Under the pieces are notes generated by a model. It ran no database searches, was not told the DNA's origin, and was given only the letters and a program-made list of their open reading frames with translations. Positions 33,091 through 41,265 of a DNA stretch of 64,000 nt are shown piece by piece. Numbering within the stretch: position 1 is the first letter of the stretch; the number at the start of each line of letters is the position of its first letter. The DNA is from Pedobacter xixiisoli (GTDB lineage Bacteria; Bacteroidota; Bacteroidia; Sphingobacteriales; Sphingobacteriaceae), in assembly GCF_900215335.1 (NCBI RefSeq), contig NZ_OCMT01000001.1, forward strand, positions 62,001 through 126,000, read 5' to 3'. Both the position numbers and the translations under genes were made by a program.

Positions 33091-33738
33091 ATGGATATTA
33101 AGGTTGCAATATTTGAAGATAATAGGCTAATTAGAGAGGCTTTGCAGACTATAATTAATGCACTGCCAGGCTTTGTTTGTACAGGAGCGTTTGCCAACGT
33201 AAATCAAGTACAGGGCGATATTAGGTTTAGCCAGCCAAATGTGGTGCTGATGGATATTGAAATGCCTGGCCGGAATGGTATTGAAGCAACTAAGATGATC
33301 AGGGAAGAATTTCCAGAGATTAAAGTGTTGATTCAGACTGTTTTCAACGATAGTGAGAAAATATTTAGTGCGCTTTGTGCCGGTGCATCTGGTTATATCC
33401 TTAAAACCGATAGCCCAATAAGGCAAGTAGAAGCAATTAGAGAAGTTTATAACGGAGGTGGCGCCATGTCTACTTCGATTGCTCAAAAAGTAATGGGTTT
33501 TTTTGTGAACAGAAATGTGATTTTGGTAGCTCCAAATCAAGGAGATTTAGGTTTGAGTAACAGAGAAAAAGAAATACTGGCATTAATGGTTCAAGGACTT
33601 AGCTATAAAGATATGGCAGATAAAGCCTTTATTAGTTATGAAACTATACGGACCCATGTAAAGCATATCTATAAAAAGCTGCATGTGGTATGTAGGGCAG
33701 AGGCGGTATTGAAAGCAAAGCAACAAGGAATTCTGTAA
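33091..33738 (+). CDS. LuxR/NarL-family response regulator
   Basis: A 215-residue regulator. The receiver domain (about 1-120) has phospho-acceptor Asp55 in VLMDIEMPGRNG, acidic EDN at residues 9-11, and Lys in SGYILKTDSP. The C-terminal LuxR helix-turn-helix (about 150-210) reads LSNREKEILALMVQGLSYKD, with IRTHVKHIYKKLHV as recognition helix. Encoded 6 bp after its kinase and surely cotranscribed. Target genes cannot be named; the antiporter (divergent) and the lipoprotein downstream are the nearest candidates. Confidence 0.93.
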   Translation: MDIKVAIFEDNRLIREALQTIINALPGFVCTGAFANVNQVQGDIRFSQPNVVLMDIEMPGRNGIEATKMIREEFPEIKVLIQTVFNDSEKIFSALCAGASGYILKTDSPIRQVEAIREVYNGGGAMSTSIAQKVMGFFVNRNVILVAPNQGDLGLSNREKEILALMVQGLSYKDMADKAFISYETIRTHVKHIYKKLHVVCRAEAVLKAKQQGIL

Positions 33739-33828
33739 ATACAAAAATCACCCACAGCGGTATGGTTTGAGTTCTTTTAAACCTTCAGTTTTGATTAGGA
33801 ATTAATCGAAAATTAAAATTGAACTGAA

Positions 33829-34455
33829 ATGAAAAGAACTAAAGTTGTTTTGTTTATATCGCTTTGCGCTGTTATTTTTTCTTCTTGTAAAAAAGGTAAT
33901 GAAAATGAAGAAGTTGTTGAAGCGATAAAAAAAGAAGAATTAAAAAGGAAAATCAACGAGATTATTCCTAAGCAGTATCAGGATACGCTTACCAAGTTAG
34001 GTATATCATTAAATTTAGATGCGACCCCACCAAACATGGAAGGTGCTTTTGCAATTAAACCATTAAAATTGTTAAAAAGCAATCGTCCAGAGGATCCAGC
34101 TTCTTTAACTTTCACAGATGTGACCGTTAAGTTTTTAAGTCAAGATAGTGATAACAATATTAAGTTAATAGGTAGGAAATTTCTAACTGATGCCGATACC
34201 AGTATTGTAACAGCAATTAGTGGTAAAGGCAATGATTTTACCATCTATGGGAAAGTGAAATCAGTTTCGGGTACTAATTCGGCTATTTTCGGTATCATTA
34301 TCTCAGGCACTAAAGATGGTGCAGTGTTAAGAAATGTCCGTTATGGTTTGATTAACATCGATAATAAAAATGGTGGCACGAGATTTATCCGTCAGGGTGA
34401 AGCCCGAGCGGTTTTTGATACAGATTTGATTTCGGAAAACATCCAAATGTTCTAA
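33829..34455 (+). CDS. lipoprotein of unknown function
   Basis: A 208-residue protein with a lipoprotein signal (MKRTKVVLFISLCAVIFSSC, Cys20). A short charged helix follows (EEVVEAIKKEELKRKINEII), then a strand-rich domain with alternating polar/hydrophobic pattern. I do not recognise the family. It is likely attached to a membrane facing the periplasm or outside. It lies 90 bp after the response regulator on the same strand and could belong to that regulon; a short hairpin in the gap suggests a partly separate unit. Confidence 0.65.
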   Translation: MKRTKVVLFISLCAVIFSSCKKGNENEEVVEAIKKEELKRKINEIIPKQYQDTLTKLGISLNLDATPPNMEGAFAIKPLKLLKSNRPEDPASLTFTDVTVKFLSQDSDNNIKLIGRKFLTDADTSIVTAISGKGNDFTIYGKVKSVSGTNSAIFGIIISGTKDGAVLRNVRYGLINIDNKNGGTRFIRQGEARAVFDTDLISENIQMF

Positions 34456-34527
34456 TTTGTATAAGCACAGGGAGTAGGTGTCTGTCTATCTTGGAAGTGA
34501 CTTTGTGAAAATATTGTTTTTCATCTA

Positions 34528-34558
34528 TTGTAAGTCTGAAAAATTATCTTGATATTTG
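34528..34558 (+). promoter_or_regulatory. promoter of rpmE2 with ~100-nt leader
   Basis: TTG (34528-34530), 20-bp spacer, GATATTTG (34551-34558). The transcript would carry a leader of about 100 nt before the ATG at 34662. That leader includes the short complementary pieces TTTGCCAGCAAATTGCAAAG and GTTGCCCTGAGG, which might serve autoregulation by the ribosomal protein. Confidence 0.5.
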
Positions 34559-34661
34559 CACCTCTAAAAATAGAGATAAAAGATAAGAAGCACTCATCAG
34601 CATTGTTTGCCAGCAAATTGCAAAGGTTGCCCTGAGGTTTCAAAATAAAATTAAATAGATT

Positions 34662-34910
34662 ATGAAAAAAGATTTGCATCCATCAAGCTACAGATTCGTT
34701 GTTTTTAAAGATATGTCTAACGAATATTCTTTCTTAACTAAATCTTGTGTTGAAACTAAAGAAACAATTAAATGGGAAGATGGTAACGAGTATCCTCTTT
34801 ACAAATTAGAGATTTCTCACACTTCACACCCTTTTTATACTGGTAAAATGAAGTTAGTAGATACAGCTGGTCGTATCGATAAATTCAAAAACCGTTACGC
34901 TAAAAAATAA
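34662..34910 (+). CDS. rpmE2: 50S ribosomal protein L31, type B (zinc-free)
   Basis: An 82-residue ribosomal protein, beginning [20 protein letters not shown] and ending [13 protein letters not shown]. It lacks the CxxC zinc-binding pairs of type A L31, so it is the zinc-independent form. In many bacteria the type B form is made under zinc shortage, but in Bacteroidota it is often the only L31, so no zinc regulation is assumed. Its own promoter and an unusually clean palindromic terminator (34937-34964) mark a single-gene unit. Confidence 0.95.
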   Translation: MKKDLHPSSYRFVVFKDMSNEYSFLTKSCVETKETIKWEDGNEYPLYKLEISHTSHPFYTGKMKLVDTAGRIDKFKNRYAKK

Positions 34911-34936
34911 TTTTAGCTTAAAAAGATATTTTTTTC

Positions 34937-34964
34937 AAAGCCCACGATTTAAATCGTGGGCTTT
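34937..34964 (+). terminator. terminator of rpmE2, perfect palindrome
   Basis: AAAGCCCACGATTT joined to its own reverse complement, followed by Ts. The core GCCCACGATTT/AAATCGTGGGC recurs in the 44-bp palindrome at 60656-60699. Confidence 0.85.
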
Positions 34965-34967
34965 TTT

Positions 34968-34975
34968 TATTTTTG
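34968..34975 (+). promoter_or_regulatory. -7 promoter box of the GlmU-like gene, nearly leaderless
   Basis: TATTTTTG fits TAnnTTTG and ends 6 nt before the ATG at 34982. The T-tract of the rpmE2 terminator provides part of it. Confidence 0.35.
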
Positions 34976-34981
34976 TAGCTT

Positions 34982-36151
34982 ATGGTAATCAATCTTTTTG
35001 ATGATAAATCTTGGTTTTCGCTTAGGCCTTTAACTTTTACAAGACCTGTCGCTGATTTAAGGATGGGAATTTTAACCATCGCCGAAAAATGGGGGAAGTA
35101 TCTTAATGCTGATTTTGGCTATCTCACGCAGGAGTATCTTAGCAGGAAATTTACTCTAGCTAATTCAAATCTATTTATTAACGGTTCTATCTGTCCAGAT
35201 GAAGAATTGCTGGAGGCTGTAACCAATCTGAAAGATGGCGAAGTATTACATGCTGCAGATATCATAATTGCATATCACGCCAGTTCATCGCTTAACTATC
35301 ATGAAGCGCTAAATAGTTTGGAACGTGTGGCGTACCTATCAAGTTTTGTGAAGATAGATTATCCCGAGCATATTTTTGGTTTGAATGATGTAGAGCTTCA
35401 GAAAGATTTTGCATTATTGACCAAAGGAAAAACATCGGCCAGATTAAGCGGAACAAACACCATTTTAGGAGACCAGATTTTTGTGGAGGAAGGTGCAACT
35501 GCAGAATGTGCTACATTTAATACGCTGCAGGGACCAATTTACTTAGGTAAAAATAGTCAAGTTTGGGAAGGTTGTCATATCAGGGGTTCGTTTGCCTTGT
35601 GTAACGATTCGCAAGTGAAAATGGGCGCTAAAATTTATGGTAAAACTACCATTGGACCTTTCAGTAGGGTAGGCGGAGAGATTAATAATGCCGTAATTTG
35701 GGGTTACTCATCCAAAGGACATGAAGGTTATTTAGGTAACTCGGTAATGGGACAATGGTGTAATATAGGTGCGGATAGCAATAACTCAAACCTTAAAAAT
35801 AACTATGGGGAAGTTCGTTTGTGGGATTATGAAAAGGAGAACTTCAGAAAAACTGGATTGCAGTTCTGCGGCTTAATTATGGCCGACCATGCCAAATGTG
35901 CTATTAACACCATGTTTAATACAGGAACGGTAGCAGGAGTAAGCGCCAATATTTTCGGGTCGGGCTTTCCACGTAATTTTATACCTGATTTTGCTTGGGG
36001 CGGCGCACATGGCTTTGATATTTATGCCTTAGATAAAATGATAGAAACCGCCGCTTTGGTTTTCGAACGCAGAGATTTAATCTTAAACGAAACCGAAAAA
36101 GAAATTATATCTCATATTTTTGAGCTGACAAAAGAATACAGACATTTTTAA
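34982..36151 (+). CDS. GlmU-like sugar nucleotidyltransferase of Bacteroidota
   Basis: A 389-residue protein. The N-terminal nucleotidyltransferase-like domain (about 1-150) starts VINLFDDKSWFSLRPLTFTR and keeps RPVADLRMGI. The C-terminal left-handed beta-helix (about 150-340) has hexapeptide repeats such as GKNSQVWEGCHIRGSFALCN and GAKIYGKTTIGPFSRVGGEI. It fits the alternative GlmU family of Bacteroidota, thought to make UDP-N-acetylglucosamine from glucosamine-1-phosphate. The typical GlmU start motif LAAGxGTRM is absent. Substrate assignment is by family. It probably supplies cell-wall precursors; mpl, another wall gene, lies 2 kb downstream. Confidence 0.85.
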   Translation: MVINLFDDKSWFSLRPLTFTRPVADLRMGILTIAEKWGKYLNADFGYLTQEYLSRKFTLANSNLFINGSICPDEELLEAVTNLKDGEVLHAADIIIAYHASSSLNYHEALNSLERVAYLSSFVKIDYPEHIFGLNDVELQKDFALLTKGKTSARLSGTNTILGDQIFVEEGATAECATFNTLQGPIYLGKNSQVWEGCHIRGSFALCNDSQVKMGAKIYGKTTIGPFSRVGGEINNAVIWGYSSKGHEGYLGNSVMGQWCNIGADSNNSNLKNNYGEVRLWDYEKENFRKTGLQFCGLIMADHAKCAINTMFNTGTVAGVSANIFGSGFPRNFIPDFAWGGAHGFDIYALDKMIETAALVFERRDLILNETEKEIISHIFELTKEYRHF

Positions 36152-36182
36152 ATTACGATTTTAGATTGACGAGTTACGACTC
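36151..36182. repeat. copy of the TTACGATTTTAGATT repeat
   Basis: TTACGATTTTAGATTGACGA followed by GTTACGACTC, in the 70-bp gap before tpiA; same family as 15139, 27019 and 27487. Confidence 0.45.
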
Positions 36183-36221
36183 AAGGAATTTAGAACGTAC
36201 AACATAAAACCCAATATAGAA

Positions 36222-36983
36222 ATGAGAAAACAAATAGTTGCAGGAAACTGGAAAATGAATAACGATTACAATGAAGGTGTATCATTGTTCTCTGAAATTG
36301 TAAACATGGTTAGAGATGAGAAAAAAGGCAATCAAATTGCTGTAATCTGCTCTCCTGCTATTCATTTGAACAGCTTAGCGCAGTTGTCATCAGGTATTGT
36401 TAAAATTGGTGCGCAAAACTGTCACCAAAACGAAAATGGTGCTTACACTGGCGAAACTTCTGCAAAAATGATTAAATCTACAGGTGCAGAGTATGTGATT
36501 ATCGGTCACTCTGAGCGTAGACAATATTTCGCAGAAAGCAACCAGTTATTGGCTGAAAAAACAGTTACTGCATTAGCAAATAACTTAACTCCAATTTTCT
36601 GTATTGGCGAAACTTTAGATGAGAGAAATAACGGAAGCTATTTCAAGGTAATAGAAACTCAATTGGAAGAAGGCGTATTTGGTTTAAGTGCCGAAGATTT
36701 TGGTAAAGTGGTATTGGCCTACGAGCCAGTTTGGGCAATTGGTACAGGTTTAACTGCTACTCCAGAACAAGCACAAGATATCCATGCTTTCATCAGATCT
36801 AAAGTGGAAGCTAAGTATGGCGTTAACGTTGCTGATGATACTACGATTTTATACGGAGGAAGCTGTAATGCGAAAAATGCACCTGAATTGTTCTCGCAAG
36901 CAGATATCGATGGTGGTTTAATTGGTGGTGCTTCCTTGAAATCTCGTGATTTTACAGATATTATTAAAGCATTAAATTCTTAA
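36222..36983 (+). CDS. tpiA: triosephosphate isomerase
   Basis: A 253-residue TIM-barrel enzyme of glycolysis and gluconeogenesis that interconverts dihydroxyacetone phosphate and glyceraldehyde 3-phosphate. Catalytic residues are Lys11 (GNWKMN), the electrophile His in YVIIGHSERRQYF and the base Glu in VLAYEPVWAIGTG, followed by the mobile phosphate loop. ILYGGSCNAKNAPELF and GGLIGGASL complete the phosphate site. Length is normal. It probably has its own promoter or reads from the GlmU-like gene 70 bp upstream. Three unrelated palindromes follow the stop. Confidence 0.97.
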   Translation: MRKQIVAGNWKMNNDYNEGVSLFSEIVNMVRDEKKGNQIAVICSPAIHLNSLAQLSSGIVKIGAQNCHQNENGAYTGETSAKMIKSTGAEYVIIGHSERRQYFAESNQLLAEKTVTALANNLTPIFCIGETLDERNNGSYFKVIETQLEEGVFGLSAEDFGKVVLAYEPVWAIGTGLTATPEQAQDIHAFIRSKVEAKYGVNVADDTTILYGGSCNAKNAPELFSQADIDGGLIGGASLKSRDFTDIIKALNS

Positions 36984-37306
36984 TACAAAAGAGAGCTTTA
37001 AGTGAAATGCGTCATGTTGAGCTTCCCGAAGTATCGGAACGAGTTGTTGAAGCATTTTTTATAGCGTCTTCGACAAGCTCAGACTGACAAGAAATATAAA
37101 ACAAAAAGTTTTAATACATAGGCGGGTGAGGACACCCGCCTATAACATAATAAATTCATCATGACGGAGTGGGCGTTCTACGTCACCCTGAATTTATTTC
37201 AGGGTCTGTTTTACAGGTATATACAACCAAAAAGTCAAATTGAATTTTAGCAGTATGCCATATAAGTCAAGTATGAACTTATATGCCTTAAATGGTTTTT
37301 TAAAAT
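36984..37306. repeat. three different palindromic repeats between tpiA and prmA
   Basis: About 37011-37090 is an imperfect long hairpin (GTCATGTTGAGCTTCCCGAA facing TCTTCGACAAGCTCAGACTG). 37119-37142 is TAGGCGGGTG-AGGA-CACCCGCCTA, perfect. 37163-37207 contains CACCCTGAATTTATTTCAGG, a 14-bp-type inverted repeat. No ORF. After these come about 90 bp of plain AT-rich sequence before prmA. Confidence 0.65.
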
Positions 37307-38140
37307 ATGGACTACCTGAAAGTAAGTTTCGCCTTTGGCGAAATTGAAGAGTATCAAAAAGATTTGCTAATTGCAGACTTGGCTGATATTGATTTTGAAA
37401 CTTTTGAAGATACTACAAATGGCTTCGATGCTTTTGTGCAAAAGAGTTTGTTTGATCATGCTAAGCTTGACGTTGTTTTAGCTGAGCATCAATCGCTAAA
37501 TGCGAACTATGAAGTAGAAGAAGTGGCTTCAGAAAATTGGAATAAGGAATGGGAAAGTAATTTCAGTCCCTTAATTATTACCGATAACTGTTACGTTAGG
37601 GCTACTTTTCACGAAGCACAACCCCAATATCAGTACGAAATCGTCATCGACCCTAAAATGTCTTTTGGTACCGGTCACCATCAAACTACAACGATGATGA
37701 TGCGGTATATTTTAGAGACTGATTTTGAGGGAACTTCTGTGTTGGATATGGGAGCGGGTACAGCTATTTTAGGGATTCTAGCTGCTAAAAGAGGAGCGAA
37801 AGATGTTGTCGCCATTGATTACGATGAAGTTTGTTATGAAAGTGCAATCGAAAATGCGAAGCTGAATCATATCAATAACTTAGTTTCTTTGCATGGCAGT
37901 AAGGAAGCTATTCCACATCAGAATTTTGATATTATTTTAGCAAATATCAATAGGAATATCCTTTTAGACCAAATAGAGACTTACGTTTCTGTATTAAAGA
38001 AAGATGGGTTGATTTTTTTCAGCGGATTTTATGAAACTCCAGATTTGGATATCATTAAATCACACTGTGAACAATTTGGTTTAATTTATCAAAACCACAA
38101 GAAAATAGATAACTGGGTTTCGGCCAAGTTTACAAAATGA
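37307..38140 (+). CDS. prmA: ribosomal protein L11 methyltransferase
   Basis: A 277-residue SAM-dependent methyltransferase. The N-terminal substrate-recognition domain (about 1-85) is followed by a Rossmann methyltransferase core. Family motifs are IDPKMSFGTGHHQTT, the SAM loop VLDMGAGTAILGILAAKRGA, AIDYDEVCYESAIEN and the catalytic-region motif ILANINRNIL. It trimethylates lysine and alpha-amino groups of ribosomal protein L11. Start at ATG 37307 fits the family. It is followed by mpl after an AT-rich palindrome. Confidence 0.94.
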   Translation: MDYLKVSFAFGEIEEYQKDLLIADLADIDFETFEDTTNGFDAFVQKSLFDHAKLDVVLAEHQSLNANYEVEEVASENWNKEWESNFSPLIITDNCYVRATFHEAQPQYQYEIVIDPKMSFGTGHHQTTTMMMRYILETDFEGTSVLDMGAGTAILGILAAKRGAKDVVAIDYDEVCYESAIENAKLNHINNLVSLHGSKEAIPHQNFDIILANINRNILLDQIETYVSVLKKDGLIFFSGFYETPDLDIIKSHCEQFGLIYQNHKKIDNWVSAKFTK

Positions 38141-38217
38141 TTAAATGATAAAGTGAGTAAATTTTGAATAGGCATGATGCCCATTTTGTCATTTAGAATT
38201 TACTCATTTAATAATTG
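38139..38217. repeat. AT-rich imperfect palindrome (AAATGATTAAATGA family)
   Basis: Begins AAATGATTAAATGA, has GGCATGATGCC at the centre and ends in complementary TTTACTCATTTAATAATT. Closest relative 6561-6645. Confidence 0.55.
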
Positions 38218-38223
38218 AAAAGT

Positions 38224-39579
38224 ATGCGTATTCATTTAATAGCCATTGGCGGTGCTGCAATGCACAATTTAGCCATCGCTTTACATCAAAAAGGTTTTGC
38301 TGTTACGGGTTCGGACGATGTAGTTTACGAACCTTCGAAAAGCCGATTGGATAAACACGGTTTATTGCCAACTGAAATGGGTTGGAATGAAAACCGAATT
38401 ACTTCAGATATTGATGCTATTATTTTAGGGATGCATGCCCGCGTAGATAATCCTGAGTTGTTAAAAGCACAAGAGCTAGGCTTGAAAATCTATTCTTACC
38501 CTGCCTATATCTACGAGCAATCGAAAGAGAAAATCAGGGTGGTCATTGGTGGAAGTCATGGTAAAACCACCATTACTTCGATGATTTTACATGTGCTGAA
38601 TTTCCACCAAAAAGAGTTCGACTATTTAGTTGGTGCTCAATTGGCTGGTTTTGATACGATGGTGAAAATTACCGATTCGGCCCCAATTATGGTGATAGAA
38701 GGTGATGAATATTTGGCCTCACCGATTGATAGAAGACCGAAATTTCATTTGTACCATGCCAACATCGCTGTAATTAGCGGTATAGCTTGGGATCATATCA
38801 ATGTATTTCCAACTTTTGCGGATTACGTTGAGCAATTTGCAAAGTTCATTGATACCATTACTCCAAATGGTAAATTAATTTATTGTGAGTTAGATGAGGA
38901 ATTGAAGCAAACCGTAGTGCAATCGACTGCTAATGTGGTGAAAATACCTTACGGAATTCCTGCTCACGAAGTAAAAGACGGGGTAAGTTATCTGTTGCCT
39001 CAACATACTGCATTAAACGTATTTGGCGATCATAATTTGATGAATTTAAATGCAGCTAAACAAGTTTGTGCACAGTTAGGGATTGATGAAGATGGATTTA
39101 ATGCTGCCATTAGTTCTTTCGCTGGTGCAGCAAAGCGCTTGGAGTTGATTAGTGCCGTAGATCAAACCAATGTTTACAAAGATTTTGCACATTCGCCATC
39201 TAAATTGAAAGCGACTATCCATGCGGTAAAAGCTCAATTTACAGATAGAAAACTGGTAGCTTTTATGGAGCTGCACACTTTCAGTAGTTTAAATAAAGAG
39301 TTTTTAAAGGAATACAAAGGTGCAATGAGCGATGCTGATTTAGCTATCGTCTACATCGATGCAAAAACTTTTGAACAAAAGAAAATGCAGCCTTTAACTG
39401 AGCAAGATATTAAGCTAGCTTTTGAGGATGAAAACTTGTTGTATTTTGATAATGCAGCAAAATTAGAAGCTTATTTGAAGGGTTTAGATTATCAAAGTAC
39501 AAACTTATTGATGATGAGTTCTGGCACTTACGCCGGTTTAGATTTGCCAAAATTAGCAGGCGAATTAAAAACCAAATGA
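38224..39579 (+). CDS. mpl: Mpl-type murein peptide ligase (UDP-MurNAc: tripeptide ligase)
   Basis: A 451-residue Mur-ligase-family enzyme. The N-terminal UDP-binding domain starts MRIHLIAIGGAAMHNLAIAL. The central ATPase domain carries the P-loop GGSHGKTTITSMI and the Mur motifs VIEGDEYLASPIDRRPKF and GIAWDHINVFPTFADY. The C-terminal domain contains DFAHSPSKLKATI. It joins recycled L-Ala-gamma-D-Glu-meso-DAP tripeptide to UDP-MurNAc. The YLASPIDRRPKFHLY region distinguishes Mpl from MurC. I set the start at ATG 38224; the frame extends to a TTG at 38215. The next gene begins 7 bp downstream. Confidence 0.93.
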   Translation: MRIHLIAIGGAAMHNLAIALHQKGFAVTGSDDVVYEPSKSRLDKHGLLPTEMGWNENRITSDIDAIILGMHARVDNPELLKAQELGLKIYSYPAYIYEQSKEKIRVVIGGSHGKTTITSMILHVLNFHQKEFDYLVGAQLAGFDTMVKITDSAPIMVIEGDEYLASPIDRRPKFHLYHANIAVISGIAWDHINVFPTFADYVEQFAKFIDTITPNGKLIYCELDEELKQTVVQSTANVVKIPYGIPAHEVKDGVSYLLPQHTALNVFGDHNLMNLNAAKQVCAQLGIDEDGFNAAISSFAGAAKRLELISAVDQTNVYKDFAHSPSKLKATIHAVKAQFTDRKLVAFMELHTFSSLNKEFLKEYKGAMSDADLAIVYIDAKTFEQKKMQPLTEQDIKLAFEDENLLYFDNAAKLEAYLKGLDYQSTNLLMMSSGTYAGLDLPKLAGELKTK

Positions 39580-39586
39580 TTTCGTT

Positions 39587-39934
39587 TTGATTAATCAGAG
39601 ATTAATATCGGATATAGGAGCAAACATTAAGCAATTGCGACTGGGTAAAGCTAAAGGACAAACCGAAGTGGCTAATGCCTTAAAAATTTCTGTCGCTGCT
39701 TTATCTAAAATAGAAAACGGACAAACCGATATCAATTTGTCTAGGTTAGCTCAAATTGCTAAATATTTTGAAGTTTCGTTAAGCTCAATAATATCAAAAG
39801 AAGGCAGTTTATCAGTTTCACAAGATGTAGTAGAGGAGATTGCCGAACTTAAACAGCAGCTAGTAGATAAAGACGCTGAAGTGATGAAATTGCAGAAAAA
39901 GGTAATTGATTTGTACGATAAGTTGGGTTTGTAA
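39587..39934 (+). CDS. XRE-family helix-turn-helix regulator with C-terminal coiled coil
   Basis: A 115-residue protein. The HTH domain (residues about 8-62) includes IGANIKQLRLGKAKGQTEVA, LKISVAALSKIENGQTDINL and LAQIAKYFEVSLSSII. The C-terminal part (about 80-113, EEIAELKQQLVDKDAEVMKL) is a short coiled coil for dimerisation. The start is a TTG at 39587; an ATG at 39576 meets a stop after four codons, so no in-frame ATG is available. It follows mpl by 7 bp and is likely cotranscribed. Targets unknown. Confidence 0.85.
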   Translation: MINQRLISDIGANIKQLRLGKAKGQTEVANALKISVAALSKIENGQTDINLSRLAQIAKYFEVSLSSIISKEGSLSVSQDVVEEIAELKQQLVDKDAEVMKLQKKVIDLYDKLGL

Positions 39935-39962
39935 GTGGCTAGGCATAAGCTTTTAATCTTCA

Positions 39963-40050
39963 CGTCATTTCGACTGAAGCAAAGCGAAATGGAGAAATCT
40001 TTAAATCTATTATTGAAGTCGGAAGATTTCTCCACAAGGTCGAAATGACG
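39963..40050. repeat. long imperfect hairpin of the CGTCATTTCGA family
   Basis: CGTCATTTCGACTGAAGC...GGAGAAATCTTT faces GGAAGATTTCTCC...GGTCGAAATGACG. It lies exactly in the gap of two convergent genes (stops at 39934 and 40065), the same placement as the copy at 29741-29837. Confidence 0.7.
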
Positions 40051-40064
40051 AGAAGCATATTCTT

Positions 40065-41183
40065 CTAAAAACTCTTCTTCAAAGTCAAATGCTTCTTTCC
40101 AAACTTAGCGCCAGTAGCTTCGTGTATAGCCAACATTTTCTCGTTAAAATCACCAACCCAAGAAAGTTCCAGTTCGGTATATTGGTTTTTCGGTAACACA
40201 TATTCACCTAATTTGATGAATAGGGCCGACTCTAAACCATGCTTTTGAAATTTCTGCTTAGTGCCCATTACTATGGCTCTCATGCGCTTTACGCCAATCC
40301 AACGCCTGTAAGCAAATTTCAATTTTTGCAACAAGCCAAGCTTTCCGTTAAAATCCTTAATCATTTGGTTGGCATCAGGAATAAGAACGGTAAAAGAAGC
40401 AGGTTCTCCGTCTACATAAGCGAACCAAATCAATTTTTCGTCCATTATTACTTCCATTTGCTTAAAGCTCTCTTGTAGCACTTCTTTCTTGATAGGAACG
40501 AAATTTTCGAAATCTTGCCAGCCATCGTTATAAATTTCCATCAAATCATTGATGTATTTTTCTGCATTGTTTTTTTGGAAGTACTCGAAAGTATAGCCGG
40601 GTTTAGCAGCAACCCAATTGGCAATTTTGGTAAACCTAGCAGGAAATGGAACAGTTAAATCGATGATGTTAGTTAGCTGTTCGTAAGAAGTTTCGAAGCC
40701 ATATTCTTTAAATAGTTGATGATAGTAAGGCAAGTGATAATTCATGCCATAAGAAGCAGGGATAAAACCTTCTATCAGTAGACCCCAAAAGCTATCATTT
40801 TCGCCAAAGTTAATTGGACCTTCCATTGCTTTCATTCCTTTCTCTACCAGCCAGCTCTTGGCAGTATCGAACAAGAAATTAGCTGCGGTTTGGTCATTTA
40901 TACATTCAAAAAAACCAACACCACCAGTAGGAACTTCGTAACCATAAGCTTTTTTCTCGTTCACAAAAGCTGCAATTCTACCAATAACTTTATTATGGTC
41001 ATCAACTAAAATCCATCTGATACATTGACCATGCTTAAAAAATGAATTCTGGTTAACGTCAAATATCTTTTCAACGTCTTGGTCTAAAGGTCTTATATAT
41101 ACTTTATCATCGCTGTAAAGCTTTTCAACTATATTAAGGAACTGTTGCTGGGTTTGGCTATCACTAACTATTATTGCTTTCAT
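40065..41183 (-). CDS. GNAT-like acyltransferase, function unknown
   Basis: A 372-residue protein. An N-terminal GNAT-like half (IRWILVDDHNKVIGRIAAFV, then GFFECINDQTAANFLFDTAK and GMKAMEGPINFGENDSFWGL) is joined to a second GNAT-like half (LIWFAYVDGEPASFTVLIPD and a C-terminal strand-helix region). The pattern resembles large acetyltransferase-like proteins common in Bacteroidota with no known substrate. ATG 41183 (MKAIIVSDSQTQQQF) is preferred. The upstream extension to 41222 would run through a terminator hairpin. It is convergent with the XRE gene. Confidence 0.75.
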   Translation of the reverse strand: MKAIIVSDSQTQQQFLNIVEKLYSDDKVYIRPLDQDVEKIFDVNQNSFFKHGQCIRWILVDDHNKVIGRIAAFVNEKKAYGYEVPTGGVGFFECINDQTAANFLFDTAKSWLVEKGMKAMEGPINFGENDSFWGLLIEGFIPASYGMNYHLPYYHQLFKEYGFETSYEQLTNIIDLTVPFPARFTKIANWVAAKPGYTFEYFQKNNAEKYINDLMEIYNDGWQDFENFVPIKKEVLQESFKQMEVIMDEKLIWFAYVDGEPASFTVLIPDANQMIKDFNGKLGLLQKLKFAYRRWIGVKRMRAIVMGTKQKFQKHGLESALFIKLGEYVLPKNQYTELELSWVGDFNEKMLAIHEATGAKFGKKHLTLKKSF

Positions 41184-41210
41184 AAACTCTCTGTGAGGGG
41201 CTAAAATAAC

Positions 41211-41237
41211 AAAAAGCCCCATAATTTGGGGCTTTTT
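41211..41237 (-). terminator. terminator of the acidic-tail protein gene
   Basis: AAAAAGCCCCA, loop TAATT, TGGGGCTTTTT: an 11-bp perfect stem with flanking A/T tracts, 28 bp past the stop at 41266. Confidence 0.85.
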
Positions 41238-41265
41238 GTTAAGGTAATCTTTATGGATTTACTGC

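Noticed and set aside
38215..38223. TTG start for mpl
   Set aside because: The ATG at 38224 gives the family N-terminus directly and the TTG overlaps the end of the AT-rich palindrome.
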